This document shows, one piece after another, positions 17,485-26,800 of a stretch of 64,000 nucleotides of DNA. Location of the stretch: the NCBI GenBank assembly GCA_009377605.1, contig WHTT01000003.1, positions 62,001 to 126,000 of the forward strand. The letters are read 5' to 3'. The position numbers and the translations under genes were made by a program. The notes below the pieces were generated by a model that did no database searches, was not told the origin of the DNA, and worked only from the letters and a program-made list of their open reading frames with translations. The stretch is from Luteitalea sp. (GTDB taxonomy: Bacteria > Acidobacteriota > Vicinamibacteria > Vicinamibacterales > Vicinamibacteraceae). Within the stretch, counting starts at the first letter, position 1; each line of letters begins with the position of its first letter.

Positions 17485-19486
17485 CCACGTGGCAGACGAT
17501 CCGCCGGGGCGACGCACCTAGTGCCAGGCGGACGCCGAGCTCTGATGTGCGCTGAGCGACCAGGTACGACAGCACGGCGTACAACCCAATCACGGCAAGC
17601 GTGAGCGCCAGGGCGGCAAACGATGCCAGCAGCAGCATGGTGAAGCGTCGCGCTGCAAGCGAAGCCGCGACGATCTCGTCGAGGCGCCGTACGTCGAACA
17701 CCGGCAGCCCAGGATCCACCGAGGAAATGATCTTTCGCACGTCGGGTCCCAGCCTGGTCACATCAGTCGCTGCCCGAACCACGAAGACAGCATTCCTCGT
17801 CGCGCCACTTTCGATCTGGTACACGGAGTTGTAGACAGTCGGTGTGACGGCTCCATCCAGGCCTTGCAGCCGCACGTCGCCGGCGATGCCGACAATCGTC
17901 AGCGTGCGGCCAGCCCACAGAATGCGCTTGCCAATCGGGTCGTCTCCCGGCCAGAAGGTGTGCGCCATCGTTTGGTTCACGACGGCGACCATAGGAGCTT
18001 CGGGGGAATCGGCGTCCGTGAAGGTTCGCCCGCGGACGAGCCGGATCCCCATCGCGCTGAAGTAATTGCCGCTCACAAGGGTGTTGTTGGCCCAGTAGAA
18101 ATCGTGTGGATCGCTGCCTTCGAGCGCAAAGCCAATGGAGCGGTCATCGGCGAGCGGCAAGTGCGTCGTGATGGCCACCTCCGTCACACCTGGGAGGGAG
18201 CGTAGGCGCTCTGCGATTGCTCGCTCGACCAGCCTTCGCCTCGGGGAGTCGGGATAGCGCTCGCGATTGAACGACGTCCGCGCTACCAGGACGCCCTCAG
18301 GATTGAAGCCCGGCGACACCTGAAGGACCTCGACAAAACTGCGGATCAGCAAAGCAGCGCATACCAGCAGCACCACGGCACTCGCGGTCTCGAAGATCAC
18401 GAGGGCGGCACGGGCGCGCTGAGCGCTCCGGCCGAGATCGCCGCCTTGGCGGCTGGCACTCTTGAGAGTCTCGCCGATGTTCGGCCGCGACGAGTGAATG
18501 GCCGGCGCGAGCCCGCAGACGAGGCCGGTCATCAAAGAGACGGCTACGGTGAAGCCCAGCACCCGGAGGTCGATAGCGGCGCTTTGGAGTCCCGGCGCCT
18601 GCTCCGGTCCGACACGCGTGGCCACGCTCGTGATGAGGTGCGCGAGCAGGCACCCGAGGACGCCGCCGGTACCGGCCAGTAGGAGGCTCTCGGTCAGGAG
18701 CTGGCGAATCAACCGTCCGGCGCTCGCTCCCAGGGCGCTGCGCAGCGCGATCTCGCGCCGGCGGGCAGCCGCCCGTCCCAACAACAAGTTGGCGACGTTG
18801 CTACACGCAATCAACAGCACGAACGCGACAGCGGCCGCGAAGGTCAGCAACACCGGTCGCGCGCGAGCAGCTCCTTCGGCGGCGAGCGGTTCCAGAATCG
18901 TCTCCGGCCTGATCCTGACGCCTTTGATTCGCTGCGCTTCGCGCCCATCGGTGGCATCGAGCGCCACTGTTTCGTAGGCTGCTGTCGAGGCGAACGCCCG
19001 GTTGCGATCGCGGTAGTCGCGGTACTCGGCTGGGGAAACGCCGAGACGCACCATCCCAGCTTCCGGCAGGTTCTGCCACAGATCCACCAGCCGAGACGGC
19101 TCGTGATATGGCGGCTGGTAAAGCAGCGTCGCGTTGATGAGGCTGAAGACCGCCGTATTCGCGCCGATGCCCAGCGCTATCGTCAACACCGCGACGGCAG
19201 TGAAGCCGGGATGCTGGCGAAGCTGGCGGCCGGCGTGCCTGACATCGCTCACCAGGCGCTCGAGCAACATCCAGCTCCAAGTCGCGCGCGTATCCTCCTT
19301 GATCAGGGGCACGTTGCCGAGCGCTCGCCGAGCGGCATAGGCGGCGTCCAGCTCGGTAAGACCGGACTCGCGTTGTTCTTCCGCTTCCAGGTCCAGGTGA
19401 GCGCGGAGCTCGCGATTCAGATCTTCCTCGCGAGCGTGTTGCCGGACGCCTGCTCCCCATTTCACGATCGAGTGCCACCAGCTCAT
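17258..19486 (-). CDS. ADOP-type permease (MacB/FtsX-like) with an internal deletion in the first periplasmic domain
   Basis: The 742-residue protein has an N-terminal permease prefix domain (residues 1-70, ELRAHLDLEAEEQRESGLTE), then the first membrane helix (PGFTAVAVLTIALGIGANTAVFSL), a periplasmic stretch, FtsX-like helices (VAFVLLIACSNVANLL), and a second MacB_PCD plus FtsX unit ending ARRAATVDPLVALRSE. Relatives in this window have about 190 residues between the start of the first periplasmic domain and the LLIACSNV helix; here only about 45 remain, joined at a segment reading RIKGVRIRPETILEPL. The reading frame is intact. ADOP proteins usually have no dedicated ATPase gene beside them, as here. 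The function of the family is not established, and this copy may be inactive. Confidence 0.8.
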   Translation of the reverse strand: MSWWHSIVKWGAGVRQHAREEDLNRELRAHLDLEAEEQRESGLTELDAAYAARRALGNVPLIKEDTRATWSWMLLERLVSDVRHAGRQLRQHPGFTAVAVLTIALGIGANTAVFSLINATLLYQPPYHEPSRLVDLWQNLPEAGMVRLGVSPAEYRDYRDRNRAFASTAAYETVALDATDGREAQRIKGVRIRPETILEPLAAEGAARARPVLLTFAAAVAFVLLIACSNVANLLLGRAAARRREIALRSALGASAGRLIRQLLTESLLLAGTGGVLGCLLAHLITSVATRVGPEQAPGLQSAAIDLRVLGFTVAVSLMTGLVCGLAPAIHSSRPNIGETLKSASRQGGDLGRSAQRARAALVIFETASAVVLLVCAALLIRSFVEVLQVSPGFNPEGVLVARTSFNRERYPDSPRRRLVERAIAERLRSLPGVTEVAITTHLPLADDRSIGFALEGSDPHDFYWANNTLVSGNYFSAMGIRLVRGRTFTDADSPEAPMVAVVNQTMAHTFWPGDDPIGKRILWAGRTLTIVGIAGDVRLQGLDGAVTPTVYNSVYQIESGATRNAVFVVRAATDVTRLGPDVRKIISSVDPGLPVFDVRRLDEIVAASLAARRFTMLLLASFAALALTLAVIGLYAVLSYLVAQRTSELGVRLALGASPRRIVCHVVSQGMRLAAAGALVGLLAGTLAATTVSSLLFGVRALDPTAFLVAPAVLLLVALAASYVPARRAATVDPLVALRSE

Positions 19487-19577
19487 GTCGCGTTGTCCGA
19501 GGGTAGAGATTCTACCATCACTCTGAACGGACGCGCCGACGACAGAGATGGTTAGGAAGAGAGAACCAGATCGGTCT

Positions 19578-19665
19578 GCGTCAAGTTTCGGGTTCTCAAG
19601 TGTTCTGGGTACGGCCGCCTCGCCGAGGCGGCCGTTACCTGGCCGAGGCGGGTCGCAGTCCTAGG
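19578..19665. repeat. Composite repeat: family 2 (copy 2) joined to the GCCTCGCCGAGGC palindrome (copy 3)
   Basis: GCGTCAAGTTTCGGGTTCTC at 19578 belongs to family 2, and GTACGGCCGCCTCGCCGAGG at 19609 continues as the palindromic family. A degraded partial unit (GGCCGAGGCGGG) follows. The same pair of families is adjacent at 43633-43740, in the opposite order. The 211 bases between the two divergent genes hold nothing else obvious. Confidence 0.8.
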
Positions 19666-19697
19666 CTTTCGCTAATGTTTCGCCTATACTAGGCATT

Positions 19698-20765
19698 ATG
19701 CCTGACGAGCGGCGGGCGATTCGCGGGCGGGGCACGGCCGTCAACCCGCCGAACAGGTACGAGCGCCTGGCCTACGTGGAGGATCTGGAGCCGTCCGACG
19801 AACAAGACGAGGAGCGCCTCCCTCGAACAGAGCTCCTCCGCGACTCTTCCAGGACGATCATTGCGAGAAACGACAGTCCGGATGTTGGCTTCGAGGCCAG
19901 CATCAACCCATATCGCGGTTGCGAGCACGGTTGCGCCTACTGTTATGCTCGTCCCTCTCACGAGCAGCTAGGCTTTTCATCCGGCTTGGATTTCGAGACG
20001 AAGATCCTCGTCAAGGAGAACGCGCCGGAGCTCCTGCGCCATGAGCTCGCATCGCCGCGCTGGAAGCCGCAACCGATTGCGCTGTCGGGCGTCACAGATC
20101 CTTACCAGCCGATCGAGCGACGACTCCAGATCACACGCCGCTGTGTCGAGGTGCTCGCCGACTTTCGAAATCCGGTGGCCGTGGTGACCAAGAACTACCT
20201 GGTTACTCGAGACGTGGACTATCTCGCCGAGCTCGCACGGTACGACGCCGCGCTCGTCTTTGTCTCGGTCACCACGCTCGATGCGGCGCTCCAAGGCAAG
20301 CTGGAGCCTCGCGCCTCCACGCCTGCGCGACGGCTCGCGGCAATCGAGGCGCTCGCCCGTGCCGGCGTGCCGGTGGGCGTCATGGTGGCCCCAATCATTC
20401 CCGCGGTCAACGACCACGAGATTCCCGCCATCCTCACCGCGGCGGCACGCGCAGGTGCGACGGCGGCTGGCCACGTCATGCTGCGCCTCCCGTATGCCGT
20501 CAAGGAGCTGTTCGAGCGCTGGTTGGAGGCCCATCTCCCCGATCGCAAAGACAAGGTCCTCAGCCGGGTGCGTGAGCTGCGCGGCGGTCAACTGAACGAT
20601 CCGCAGTTCGGCTCGCGCATGCGCGGCACCGGGCCATACGCCTCCAGCGTCAACGCGCTGTTCGCCGCGGCCTGCCGTCGTGTTGGGCTCAACCAGCGGC
20701 GCCGACTGCTTTCCACGGCCGCCTTCCGCCGCCCGGAAGGATCTCAGCTCAGCCTCTTTCGCTAA
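19698..20765 (+). CDS. PA0069-type radical SAM protein
   Basis: The 355-residue protein carries the cluster motif CEHGCAYCYA (CxxxCxxC) near residue 75, preceded by FEASINPYRGC. The phrases ALSGVTDPYQPIERRLQITR, VVTKNYLVTRD, RLAAIEALARAGVPVGVMV and HVMLRLPYAVKELFERWL match the PA0069/Rv2578c family, distantly related to spore photoproduct lyase. It would bind a 4Fe-4S cluster and SAM in the cytoplasm. The substrate is unknown. A GC-rich hairpin follows the gene at 20785-20860. Confidence 0.88.
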   Translation: MPDERRAIRGRGTAVNPPNRYERLAYVEDLEPSDEQDEERLPRTELLRDSSRTIIARNDSPDVGFEASINPYRGCEHGCAYCYARPSHEQLGFSSGLDFETKILVKENAPELLRHELASPRWKPQPIALSGVTDPYQPIERRLQITRRCVEVLADFRNPVAVVTKNYLVTRDVDYLAELARYDAALVFVSVTTLDAALQGKLEPRASTPARRLAAIEALARAGVPVGVMVAPIIPAVNDHEIPAILTAAARAGATAAGHVMLRLPYAVKELFERWLEAHLPDRKDKVLSRVRELRGGQLNDPQFGSRMRGTGPYASSVNALFAAACRRVGLNQRRRLLSTAAFRRPEGSQLSLFR

Positions 20766-20784
20766 TTGTCTGGTTGGTCGTTGG

Positions 20785-20860
20785 GGGAGGGCGGGCTTCT
20801 GCCTTCGCGCTACGGCAGACCGCCGTAGCCTTGGCGAAGGCGGCTGCCCCCCACTGGAGG
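20785..20860. repeat. GC-rich hairpin downstream of the radical SAM gene
   Basis: GCCTTCGCGCTACGGC and its near inverse complement GCCGTAGCCTTGGCGAAGGC form a strong stem with a short loop. It belongs to the GCCTTCGC type also seen at 17148-17243 and at 11700-11775, and could terminate transcription. Confidence 0.7.
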
Positions 20861-20916
20861 GTCGTCGTTTGTAGCCGATCCAGCCGTGATCCTGTGCCTT
20901 GTGACACCAGGAGCGC

Positions 20917-20955
20917 TTGACACTAAGTCGTCTTACGACGTATCGTGATACGATA
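20917..20955 (+). promoter_or_regulatory. Promoter and PadR-type operator of the padR-permease pair
   Basis: A consensus -35 box TTGACA is at 20917-20922. Eighteen bases on, TATCGT at 20941 can serve as the -10 box and is at the same time the left half of a perfect palindrome TATCGT-GAT-ACGATA (20941-20955). A regulator bound there would block the promoter. The site lies 25 bases before the PadR start codon, which fits autoregulation. Confidence 0.7.
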
Positions 20956-20980
20956 GAGTGTGAAAGAAGAGTGCACACTA

Positions 20981-21349
20981 ATGGCTCACAAGCAAGATCC
21001 GGAAGCATTCCTACCGCTCACGCCGGCGCTCTTCCACGTCCTGGTGGCGCTCGCGGCTGGCGACAAGCACGGCTACGCCATCCTCCGAGACGTCGAGCAG
21101 CGTACTGAGGGCCGGGTGCTGCTCAGCACTGGAACCCTCTACGGAATCATCAAGCGACTGCTGGCGGACGACTTGATTGCCGAGGCGCGCACGCGACCCG
21201 CGGCCAGCATGGACGACCAGCGTCGCAGGTACTACCGCCTGACCGCGTTTGGCCGCGACGTGGCACTGGCCGAAACGGCGCGCCTGGAGCAGGCGAGTGC
21301 CATGGCTCGAGCGACGAGAGGGCTACGGCTCGCGCGGGGTAAGGCCTGA
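20981..21349 (+). CDS. PadR family transcriptional regulator
   Basis: The 122-residue protein is a compact winged-helix regulator: LTPALFHVLVALAAGDKHGY, AILRDVEQRTEG, then LSTGTLYGIIKRLLADDLI (recognition helix and wing) and RRRYYRLTAFGRDVALAE. It has no large ligand domain. A GTG at 20960 is also in frame, but the ATG at 20981 matches the usual short N-terminus. The ADOP permease gene starts 18 bases downstream on the same strand, so they are one unit. PadR-permease pairs are common in acidobacteria, and the regulator probably represses both genes. Confidence 0.9.
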   Translation: MAHKQDPEAFLPLTPALFHVLVALAAGDKHGYAILRDVEQRTEGRVLLSTGTLYGIIKRLLADDLIAEARTRPAASMDDQRRRYYRLTAFGRDVALAETARLEQASAMARATRGLRLARGKA

Positions 21350-21367
21350 GCTGCGCTGGATCCGATC

Positions 21368-24064
21368 ATGCGCTTGTTTCGGTGGCTCCTGCGGCTGCTT
21401 CCCACCGACTTCCGGTCCGACTTTGCCACGGAGATGGAAGAGGTGTTCGACGAGCAGCGTACGGATGCGCGACGTCGCGGGGGCCGGACCGCTCTCGTGC
21501 GGCTGTGGGCGAGAACCTTGCTGGACATCGGACGCGCCGTGCGACGTGAGCACCTGGACGACCTGCGGCGAGATGCGTCGTACGCGTTGCGCATGATGCG
21601 CCGGAGCCCAGGCTTCGTCGTCACCGCTGTGCTGTCGCTTGGCCTTGGCATTGGCGCCAATAGTGCGGTCTTCAGCCTGATCGACGCTGTGTGGCTCCGC
21701 ACGTTGCCCGTGGGATCTCCCGAAGAGCTGGTCTTGGTTCGCCGAAGCGGCGGCCAGACGATCAAGCCGAACAGCAATATCACACGTCCGCAGTACGACC
21801 ACCTGCGCGACAACAGCGCCTTGCTTCAGGACATCTGCTTCTTTTCGAACAGCGTGCCGGTCAGCGTCACGGTTCACGGGGTGTCCGAGCGCGTCGAGGC
21901 GCAGCAGGTATCCGGCACGTTCTTCGAAACACTCGCGGTCGGCGCGTGGCTCGGCAGAACACTGACTCGAGACGATGACCTCGTTACCGGTGCGAGCCCG
22001 GTGGCTGTGATCAGCGAGGCCTACTGGCGCCGACGATTCGCACGGGATCCGGCGGTCGTTGGGCGAGCGGTCGTGATCAATGCCACAACCTTCACGATCG
22101 TAGGTGTGATGCCGCCCGGATTCTCCGGCGTGATCCTGGGTGCCCGCCCTGACCTCTTCGTGCCCTGGGCCACGCGTGGAGCGATGCCGTTCGGTCGCGA
22201 GGGTAATTCGGGAGACGGCCCGTTGCCGTCCATTCTCGCCCGCCTTCAATCAGGCGTGAGCACGCAGCGTGCGGCCGCGGAGCTCACCAACCTGTTGCAG
22301 CGGGCAGTTGCTACCGAGAACACGTCACCGGTCGCGCCGGAGCAGCGCGCCAGACTGATGGATCGACGCGTCGAGCTATCCTCGGCCAGCCACGGGATCA
22401 CCAGGCTCAGGTCGGAGCTGTCGACGCCGCTTGGCATGCTGATGGCCGTCGTGGCGCTCGTGCTCTTGGTCGCCTGTGGGAACGTCGCCGGCCTGTTGCT
22501 CGCTCGCGCTTCAGCGCGTGCACCAGAGCTCGCGCTCCGGCTCGCGCAGGGTGCGACGCGTCAGCGTGTTGTACGGCAACTGCTGACCGAGAGTCTCTTT
22601 CTGGCGCTCGCCGGCGGACTATTCGGTGTGTGCCTGGCGAGCTGGAGCTTGACGTTTCTCGAAGCGCTGACGGCAAGCGGGAATAGGCCCCTCCAGCTCG
22701 ATGTTCGTCTCGACGCTCACCTCATCATGTTCGCCGGTGCTGTGTCGGTTGCGTCGGCGCTCCTCTTTGGCCTGGTCCCAGCGCTGCAGGCCTCGTCTAG
22801 CGATCTTACAGCGTTGATGAAACGCCACCCGGGCCGGGGTGGAGGAACAGGGCTCCTTCGATGGGGCAACACACTTGTCGTGGCACAAGTAGCCTTGTCG
22901 ATGACGCTGCTCGTCGTCGCCGGCCTGTTCCTCCGCACCTTTCAGGAGCTCGGCCGTGTGGACACTGGGTTTGCGCGCGACCGTATCGTGCTCGTTTCAA
23001 CCGATCCTCGACTCGTGGGCTACGACAGAGAGCGCATTCCAGCGATCTATGAGGAGCTCCTTCGTCGACTGCGGCAACTGCCCGGCATCGCTTCCGTCAG
23101 TCTGGGCCGCCAGGGCCTGGTGAGCGGGGGTGGTACATCGGGCAGCGTGTACATCGAGGGTCGCGCACCGCTCCAAGGCGAGCATGACCTCGTCAACGGC
23201 AGCAAGGGTCTCGAGCTGAATGCGCCGGTTTTCAGCGAGGTGAGTGCTGACTATTTCAAGACGTTGGAGATACCGATTCTGCGTGGGCGCGGGTTCCAGC
23301 CCACAGATGACGCCCGCGCGCCCCGCGTTGCCGTGGTCAACGAGACGTTCGCTCGGTACTACTTCGGCGATCAGAATCCAATCGGGCACCGCTTCGGTGG
23401 CAGCGTCGAGGGGAGCAACACGATTGAGATCGTCGGCGTTGCCAGAGACATCAAGTATCACAGCATGCGCGAGCCAGTGCCGCGCGCGTATTATCGACCG
23501 TACCTCCAGGATCCTGGGGCCTGGCGGGAGACGACCTTCCAAATACGAACCGCGGCCGAGGCAACTGAGCTAGTCGCCAGCGTGCGACGTGCGATCGCTT
23601 CCGTCGACCCGAGGTTGCCCGTCTATAACGTGACGTCGCTCTCCGACCAGATCGAGGCTTCGCTGCACCAGGAACAAACGACCGCCACGTTGACCAGCTT
23701 ATTTGGCATACTCGCCCTGGTCCTGGCCAGTGTCGGACTCTATGGCTTGCTGTCGTACGCGGTCTCCCAGCGGACCGGTGAGATCGGCGTACGAATGGCG
23801 CTCGGCGCCGCGGCAGCAGACGTCCTGCGTCTGGTGATCGGACGCGGGATGTGGCTCGTCGCGCTCGGCATCTCCGCTGGCGTCTTGCTCGCCTTGCTGG
23901 CGACTCGCCTCCTGGTTAGCCAGCTCTACGGAGTGACACCCACGGATCCGGCCACCTTCATGATCGTCGCGCTCATCCTGCTCTCCGTGGCGCTTACTGC
24001 TTGCGTCCTCCCCGCGCGCCGCGCGGCGCGGATCGACCCCGTGCGAGCACTTCGCGCCGAGTGA
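21368..24064 (+). CDS. ADOP-type permease (two MacB_PCD/FtsX units), PadR-linked
   Basis: The 898-residue protein has a short N-terminal prefix (PTDFRSDFATEMEEVFDEQR), the first transmembrane helix with GLGIGANSAVFSLIDAVW, a full first periplasmic domain (about 110-290), FtsX-type helices with VALVLLVACGNVAGLLLARA, a second anchor helix with VVAQVALSMTLLVVAGLFLR, a second periplasmic domain, and a final FtsX unit ending ARRAARIDPVRALRAE. It is complete and serves as the reference for the shortened copy at 17258-19486. These proteins resemble the membrane part of MacAB efflux systems but occur without a nearby ATPase. The substrate is unknown. Confidence 0.9.
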   Translation: MRLFRWLLRLLPTDFRSDFATEMEEVFDEQRTDARRRGGRTALVRLWARTLLDIGRAVRREHLDDLRRDASYALRMMRRSPGFVVTAVLSLGLGIGANSAVFSLIDAVWLRTLPVGSPEELVLVRRSGGQTIKPNSNITRPQYDHLRDNSALLQDICFFSNSVPVSVTVHGVSERVEAQQVSGTFFETLAVGAWLGRTLTRDDDLVTGASPVAVISEAYWRRRFARDPAVVGRAVVINATTFTIVGVMPPGFSGVILGARPDLFVPWATRGAMPFGREGNSGDGPLPSILARLQSGVSTQRAAAELTNLLQRAVATENTSPVAPEQRARLMDRRVELSSASHGITRLRSELSTPLGMLMAVVALVLLVACGNVAGLLLARASARAPELALRLAQGATRQRVVRQLLTESLFLALAGGLFGVCLASWSLTFLEALTASGNRPLQLDVRLDAHLIMFAGAVSVASALLFGLVPALQASSSDLTALMKRHPGRGGGTGLLRWGNTLVVAQVALSMTLLVVAGLFLRTFQELGRVDTGFARDRIVLVSTDPRLVGYDRERIPAIYEELLRRLRQLPGIASVSLGRQGLVSGGGTSGSVYIEGRAPLQGEHDLVNGSKGLELNAPVFSEVSADYFKTLEIPILRGRGFQPTDDARAPRVAVVNETFARYYFGDQNPIGHRFGGSVEGSNTIEIVGVARDIKYHSMREPVPRAYYRPYLQDPGAWRETTFQIRTAAEATELVASVRRAIASVDPRLPVYNVTSLSDQIEASLHQEQTTATLTSLFGILALVLASVGLYGLLSYAVSQRTGEIGVRMALGAAAADVLRLVIGRGMWLVALGISAGVLLALLATRLLVSQLYGVTPTDPATFMIVALILLSVALTACVLPARRAARIDPVRALRAE

Positions 24065-24097
24065 CGCACAGGTCGGAAACGGGATACGCTACCGACG

Positions 24098-25018
24098 ATG
24101 GCCGCACGGAGAACGACATCCCACCGAAAGGCACGCGTCCGACCCCGGTCGGCCAATGATCAGGCCCGCCGGCCCCGGCGACGCCTCCTCTGGAGTGTCG
24201 CCATCCTGGCGCCGTTCCTCGCTCTGGCCGCGCTTCTGCTGCGACCCGCCTGGTCCGACAGCCCCTCCTCTGCCTCCGAGCCCCCTCGGGCGACGACCTC
24301 GACCGGAGCTCGGTCGGCGGCACGCCTTCGCGTCGACGTGGTCGAGAGTTATCCGCACGACCCGGCGGCCTTCACGCAAGGCCTTCTGTTGGAAGACGGC
24401 GTCCTGTACGAGAGCACCGGCCTTTCCGGGCAGTCGAGTCTCCGAGAGGTCGAGCTCGAAACCGGTCGCGTGCTCCGGCGTCTCGATATCCCGGCACCGG
24501 AGTTCGCTGAGGGGCTGGCGCTCGTCGGCCAGCGTCTCGTTCAGCTCACCTACACGAGCGGGCGAGCCTTCGAGTATGAGCTGGACACCTTCGAGCGCCA
24601 GGGTGAGCTGACTTACTCGGGAGAAGGGTGGGGGCTCTGCTACGACGGCAGCTCTCTCGTGATGAGCAACGGCAGCGATCGGCTCACCTATCGCGATCCA
24701 GAATCGTTTGCCGTGCAACGCGAGCTCAGCGTGACACGGGACGAGTCGCCGCTGGTCAACATCAACGAGCTCGAGTGTGTAGGAGACAGCGTGTACGCCA
24801 ACGTGTGGAACAGCGAGACGATCGTGAGGATCGAAGGATCTACGGGCCGCGTAACGGAGCAGATCGATGCTTCCGGACTGCTTTCCCCCGACGCGCGGCG
24901 CAGCACGGATGTCTTGAACGGCATCGCGTACGACGGCTCCACCAAGACGTTCTTGATTACCGGCAAGCTCTGGCCGCGCCTCTTCCGCGTGCGCTTCGTT
25001 CCTACTCGTCAGAGCTGA
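24098..25018 (+). CDS. Glutaminyl-peptide cyclotransferase (bacterial beta-propeller type)
   Basis: The 306-residue protein has a basic N-terminus and one hydrophobic segment (LLWSVAILAPFLALAALLL), so it is membrane-anchored or secreted. The catalytic region then reads VVESYPHDPAAFTQGLLLED near residue 80, followed by LYESTGLSGQSSLREVELET, WGLCYDGSSLVMSNGSD, INELECVGDSVYANVWNSE and VLNGIAYDGSTKTFLITGKL. This is the pattern of the five-bladed papaya/Xanthomonas-type enzyme, which converts N-terminal glutamine to pyroglutamate. It lies 33 bases after the permease gene and before the M28 peptidase on the same strand; a link in peptide handling outside the cell is possible but not shown. Confidence 0.88.
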   Translation: MAARRTTSHRKARVRPRSANDQARRPRRRLLWSVAILAPFLALAALLLRPAWSDSPSSASEPPRATTSTGARSAARLRVDVVESYPHDPAAFTQGLLLEDGVLYESTGLSGQSSLREVELETGRVLRRLDIPAPEFAEGLALVGQRLVQLTYTSGRAFEYELDTFERQGELTYSGEGWGLCYDGSSLVMSNGSDRLTYRDPESFAVQRELSVTRDESPLVNINELECVGDSVYANVWNSETIVRIEGSTGRVTEQIDASGLLSPDARRSTDVLNGIAYDGSTKTFLITGKLWPRLFRVRFVPTRQS

Positions 25019-25095
25019 GACCATTGTGATTTACACTCCGGACAGCTCGTCGAGAACCGGCGAACGAATCGGGACTCATCTTGCTGGAGGAGCAG

Positions 25096-26742
25096 GTGCA
25101 ACTCAAGTGGCGAAGCATATTGATACTCGCGATCGCGGGCGTCGCGCTGCCATCGCTGGGCAGCGGACGAGCGATCGCGCCACCCCGAGCTGAGAGCGGA
25201 GGAGCGTCACGAGTACGTGCGCACATGGAGTTCCTCGCAAACGATCTGCTCGAAGGTCGCGAGGCCGGAACACGCGGTTACGATGTAGCTGCCAAGTACG
25301 TGGCGTCCGTGCTGCAAACCTACGGCTATGAGCCAGCCGGGGCCTCCGGGACGTTCTTCCAATCCGTTCCGCTGCTCGAGAGTCGCCTCACGAAGGGCGA
25401 GCTGACCTTCGCACCCAAGAGCGGTCAAGCTGTCGGGCTCGATCTGCCGATTGATGCCGTTGTCGCACCCAGTCACGTGCGTCCCTCGTTCGACGTCACC
25501 GGGCCGCTCGTGTACGTCGGGTTCGGCGTCACGGCTCCAGAGCTGAAGTACGACGACTACGCCGGGATCGACGTGCGGGGCAAGATTGTGCTGCTGCTGA
25601 GGAATGCGCCGGCACAGTTTCCCAGCGAGCCGCGAGCGCACTACTCGGCCTTGGACCAAAAGCTCAAGAACGCGGCGGATCGTGGTGCGGTAGGCGTACT
25701 CATTGCGGCGCTTCCGTCCGACCTGAAGCGATTCTCGTGGGAACGCACCGCACAGATTGCGAGCGGACCACTGATGACCTGGATCGATGCGCAGGGCCAG
25801 CCGGCCAACCAGCATCCGGAGTTGCAGGGCGGCGCCCTACTCGGTCCAACCGGTGCGACGAAGCTGTTCGCACACTCGCCCACGCCGCTCGACGACGTGT
25901 ACGCCGCCGGCGAGTCCGGCAAGCCCGAGAGCTTCGAGCTTCCTGTCACCGTGACCATCAAAGGCACCACCGCGCACGAGAAGAAGTCGAGCCCGAACGT
26001 CGTCGGCGTCCTGACCGGACGCGACCCTGCGCTGGCGAAATCGTACGTCGTCCTCACGGCGCACCTCGATCACGCGGGCATTGGCCCGGCCGTGAGCGGT
26101 GACACCATCTACAACGGTGCCTACGACAACGCTGCAGGATCTGCCATTCTGCTGGAGGTCGCGCGCGCGATCGCGGAGGCGCCAGAGCGGCCCCGACGAT
26201 CGGTGCTCATCACATTCGTCACCGCGGAGGAGAAAGGACTGCTCGGCTCCGACTACTTCGCGCGCAACCCGACGGTTCCGCCCGACGCGCTCGTTGCCAA
26301 CGTCAATCTCGACATGCCCGTGCTGCAGTGGCCGCTGGCAGATGTCGTGGCCTTCGGGGCCGAGAACTCATCGCTTGGCACGGTGGTCGCGCAGGCGGTG
26401 AAGAGCGCCGGCTTGAAGCTCTCGCCGGATCCGCTGCCCGACGAGAACCTGTTCGTCCGCAGCGACCAATACTCTCTCGTCAAGCAGGGTGTGCCTGCCG
26501 TCTATCTGATGCCGGGGTTCACGTCGAGCGATCCCGAGAAGGATGGCGGGAAGATACTCGGGGCCTTCTTGGCCAGCCACTATCATCAGCCGAGCGACGA
26601 CCTGTCGTTACCGATGGACCTCTCGGCCGTCCAGACCTTCACACACGCAAACTATCTCATCGCGGTTGCCATCGCGAACGATCCCCAAGCGCCGACGTGG
26701 AAGCCAGGAAACTTCTTCGGGGAACGGTTCGGCCGTCGGTAA
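25096..26742 (+). CDS. Secreted M28 family metallopeptidase with PA domain
   Basis: The 548-residue protein has a signal peptide (ILILAIAGVALPSLGSGRA). An N-terminal segment with HMEFLANDLLEGREAGTRG precedes a PA insert (about 120-260; VYVGFGVTAPELKYDDYAG). The M28 catalytic domain has the two-zinc ligands in TAHLDHAG (His), NGAYDNAAGSAILLEV (Asp), TAEEKGLLGS (catalytic Glu and ligand Glu), NVNLDM (Asp) and SHYHQPSDD (His). It is an aminopeptidase-type enzyme acting outside the cytoplasm. GTG at 25096 is preferred as the start because GGAGG lies five bases upstream; a TTG 15 bases earlier is the alternative. Confidence 0.9.
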   Translation: MQLKWRSILILAIAGVALPSLGSGRAIAPPRAESGGASRVRAHMEFLANDLLEGREAGTRGYDVAAKYVASVLQTYGYEPAGASGTFFQSVPLLESRLTKGELTFAPKSGQAVGLDLPIDAVVAPSHVRPSFDVTGPLVYVGFGVTAPELKYDDYAGIDVRGKIVLLLRNAPAQFPSEPRAHYSALDQKLKNAADRGAVGVLIAALPSDLKRFSWERTAQIASGPLMTWIDAQGQPANQHPELQGGALLGPTGATKLFAHSPTPLDDVYAAGESGKPESFELPVTVTIKGTTAHEKKSSPNVVGVLTGRDPALAKSYVVLTAHLDHAGIGPAVSGDTIYNGAYDNAAGSAILLEVARAIAEAPERPRRSVLITFVTAEEKGLLGSDYFARNPTVPPDALVANVNLDMPVLQWPLADVVAFGAENSSLGTVVAQAVKSAGLKLSPDPLPDENLFVRSDQYSLVKQGVPAVYLMPGFTSSDPEKDGGKILGAFLASHYHQPSDDLSLPMDLSAVQTFTHANYLIAVAIANDPQAPTWKPGNFFGERFGRR

Positions 26743-26800
26743 TTGGCCCGTAATCAGACGAGCAACAGTCTTCAATGTGATCGACGTCACCCAGCCGTGC

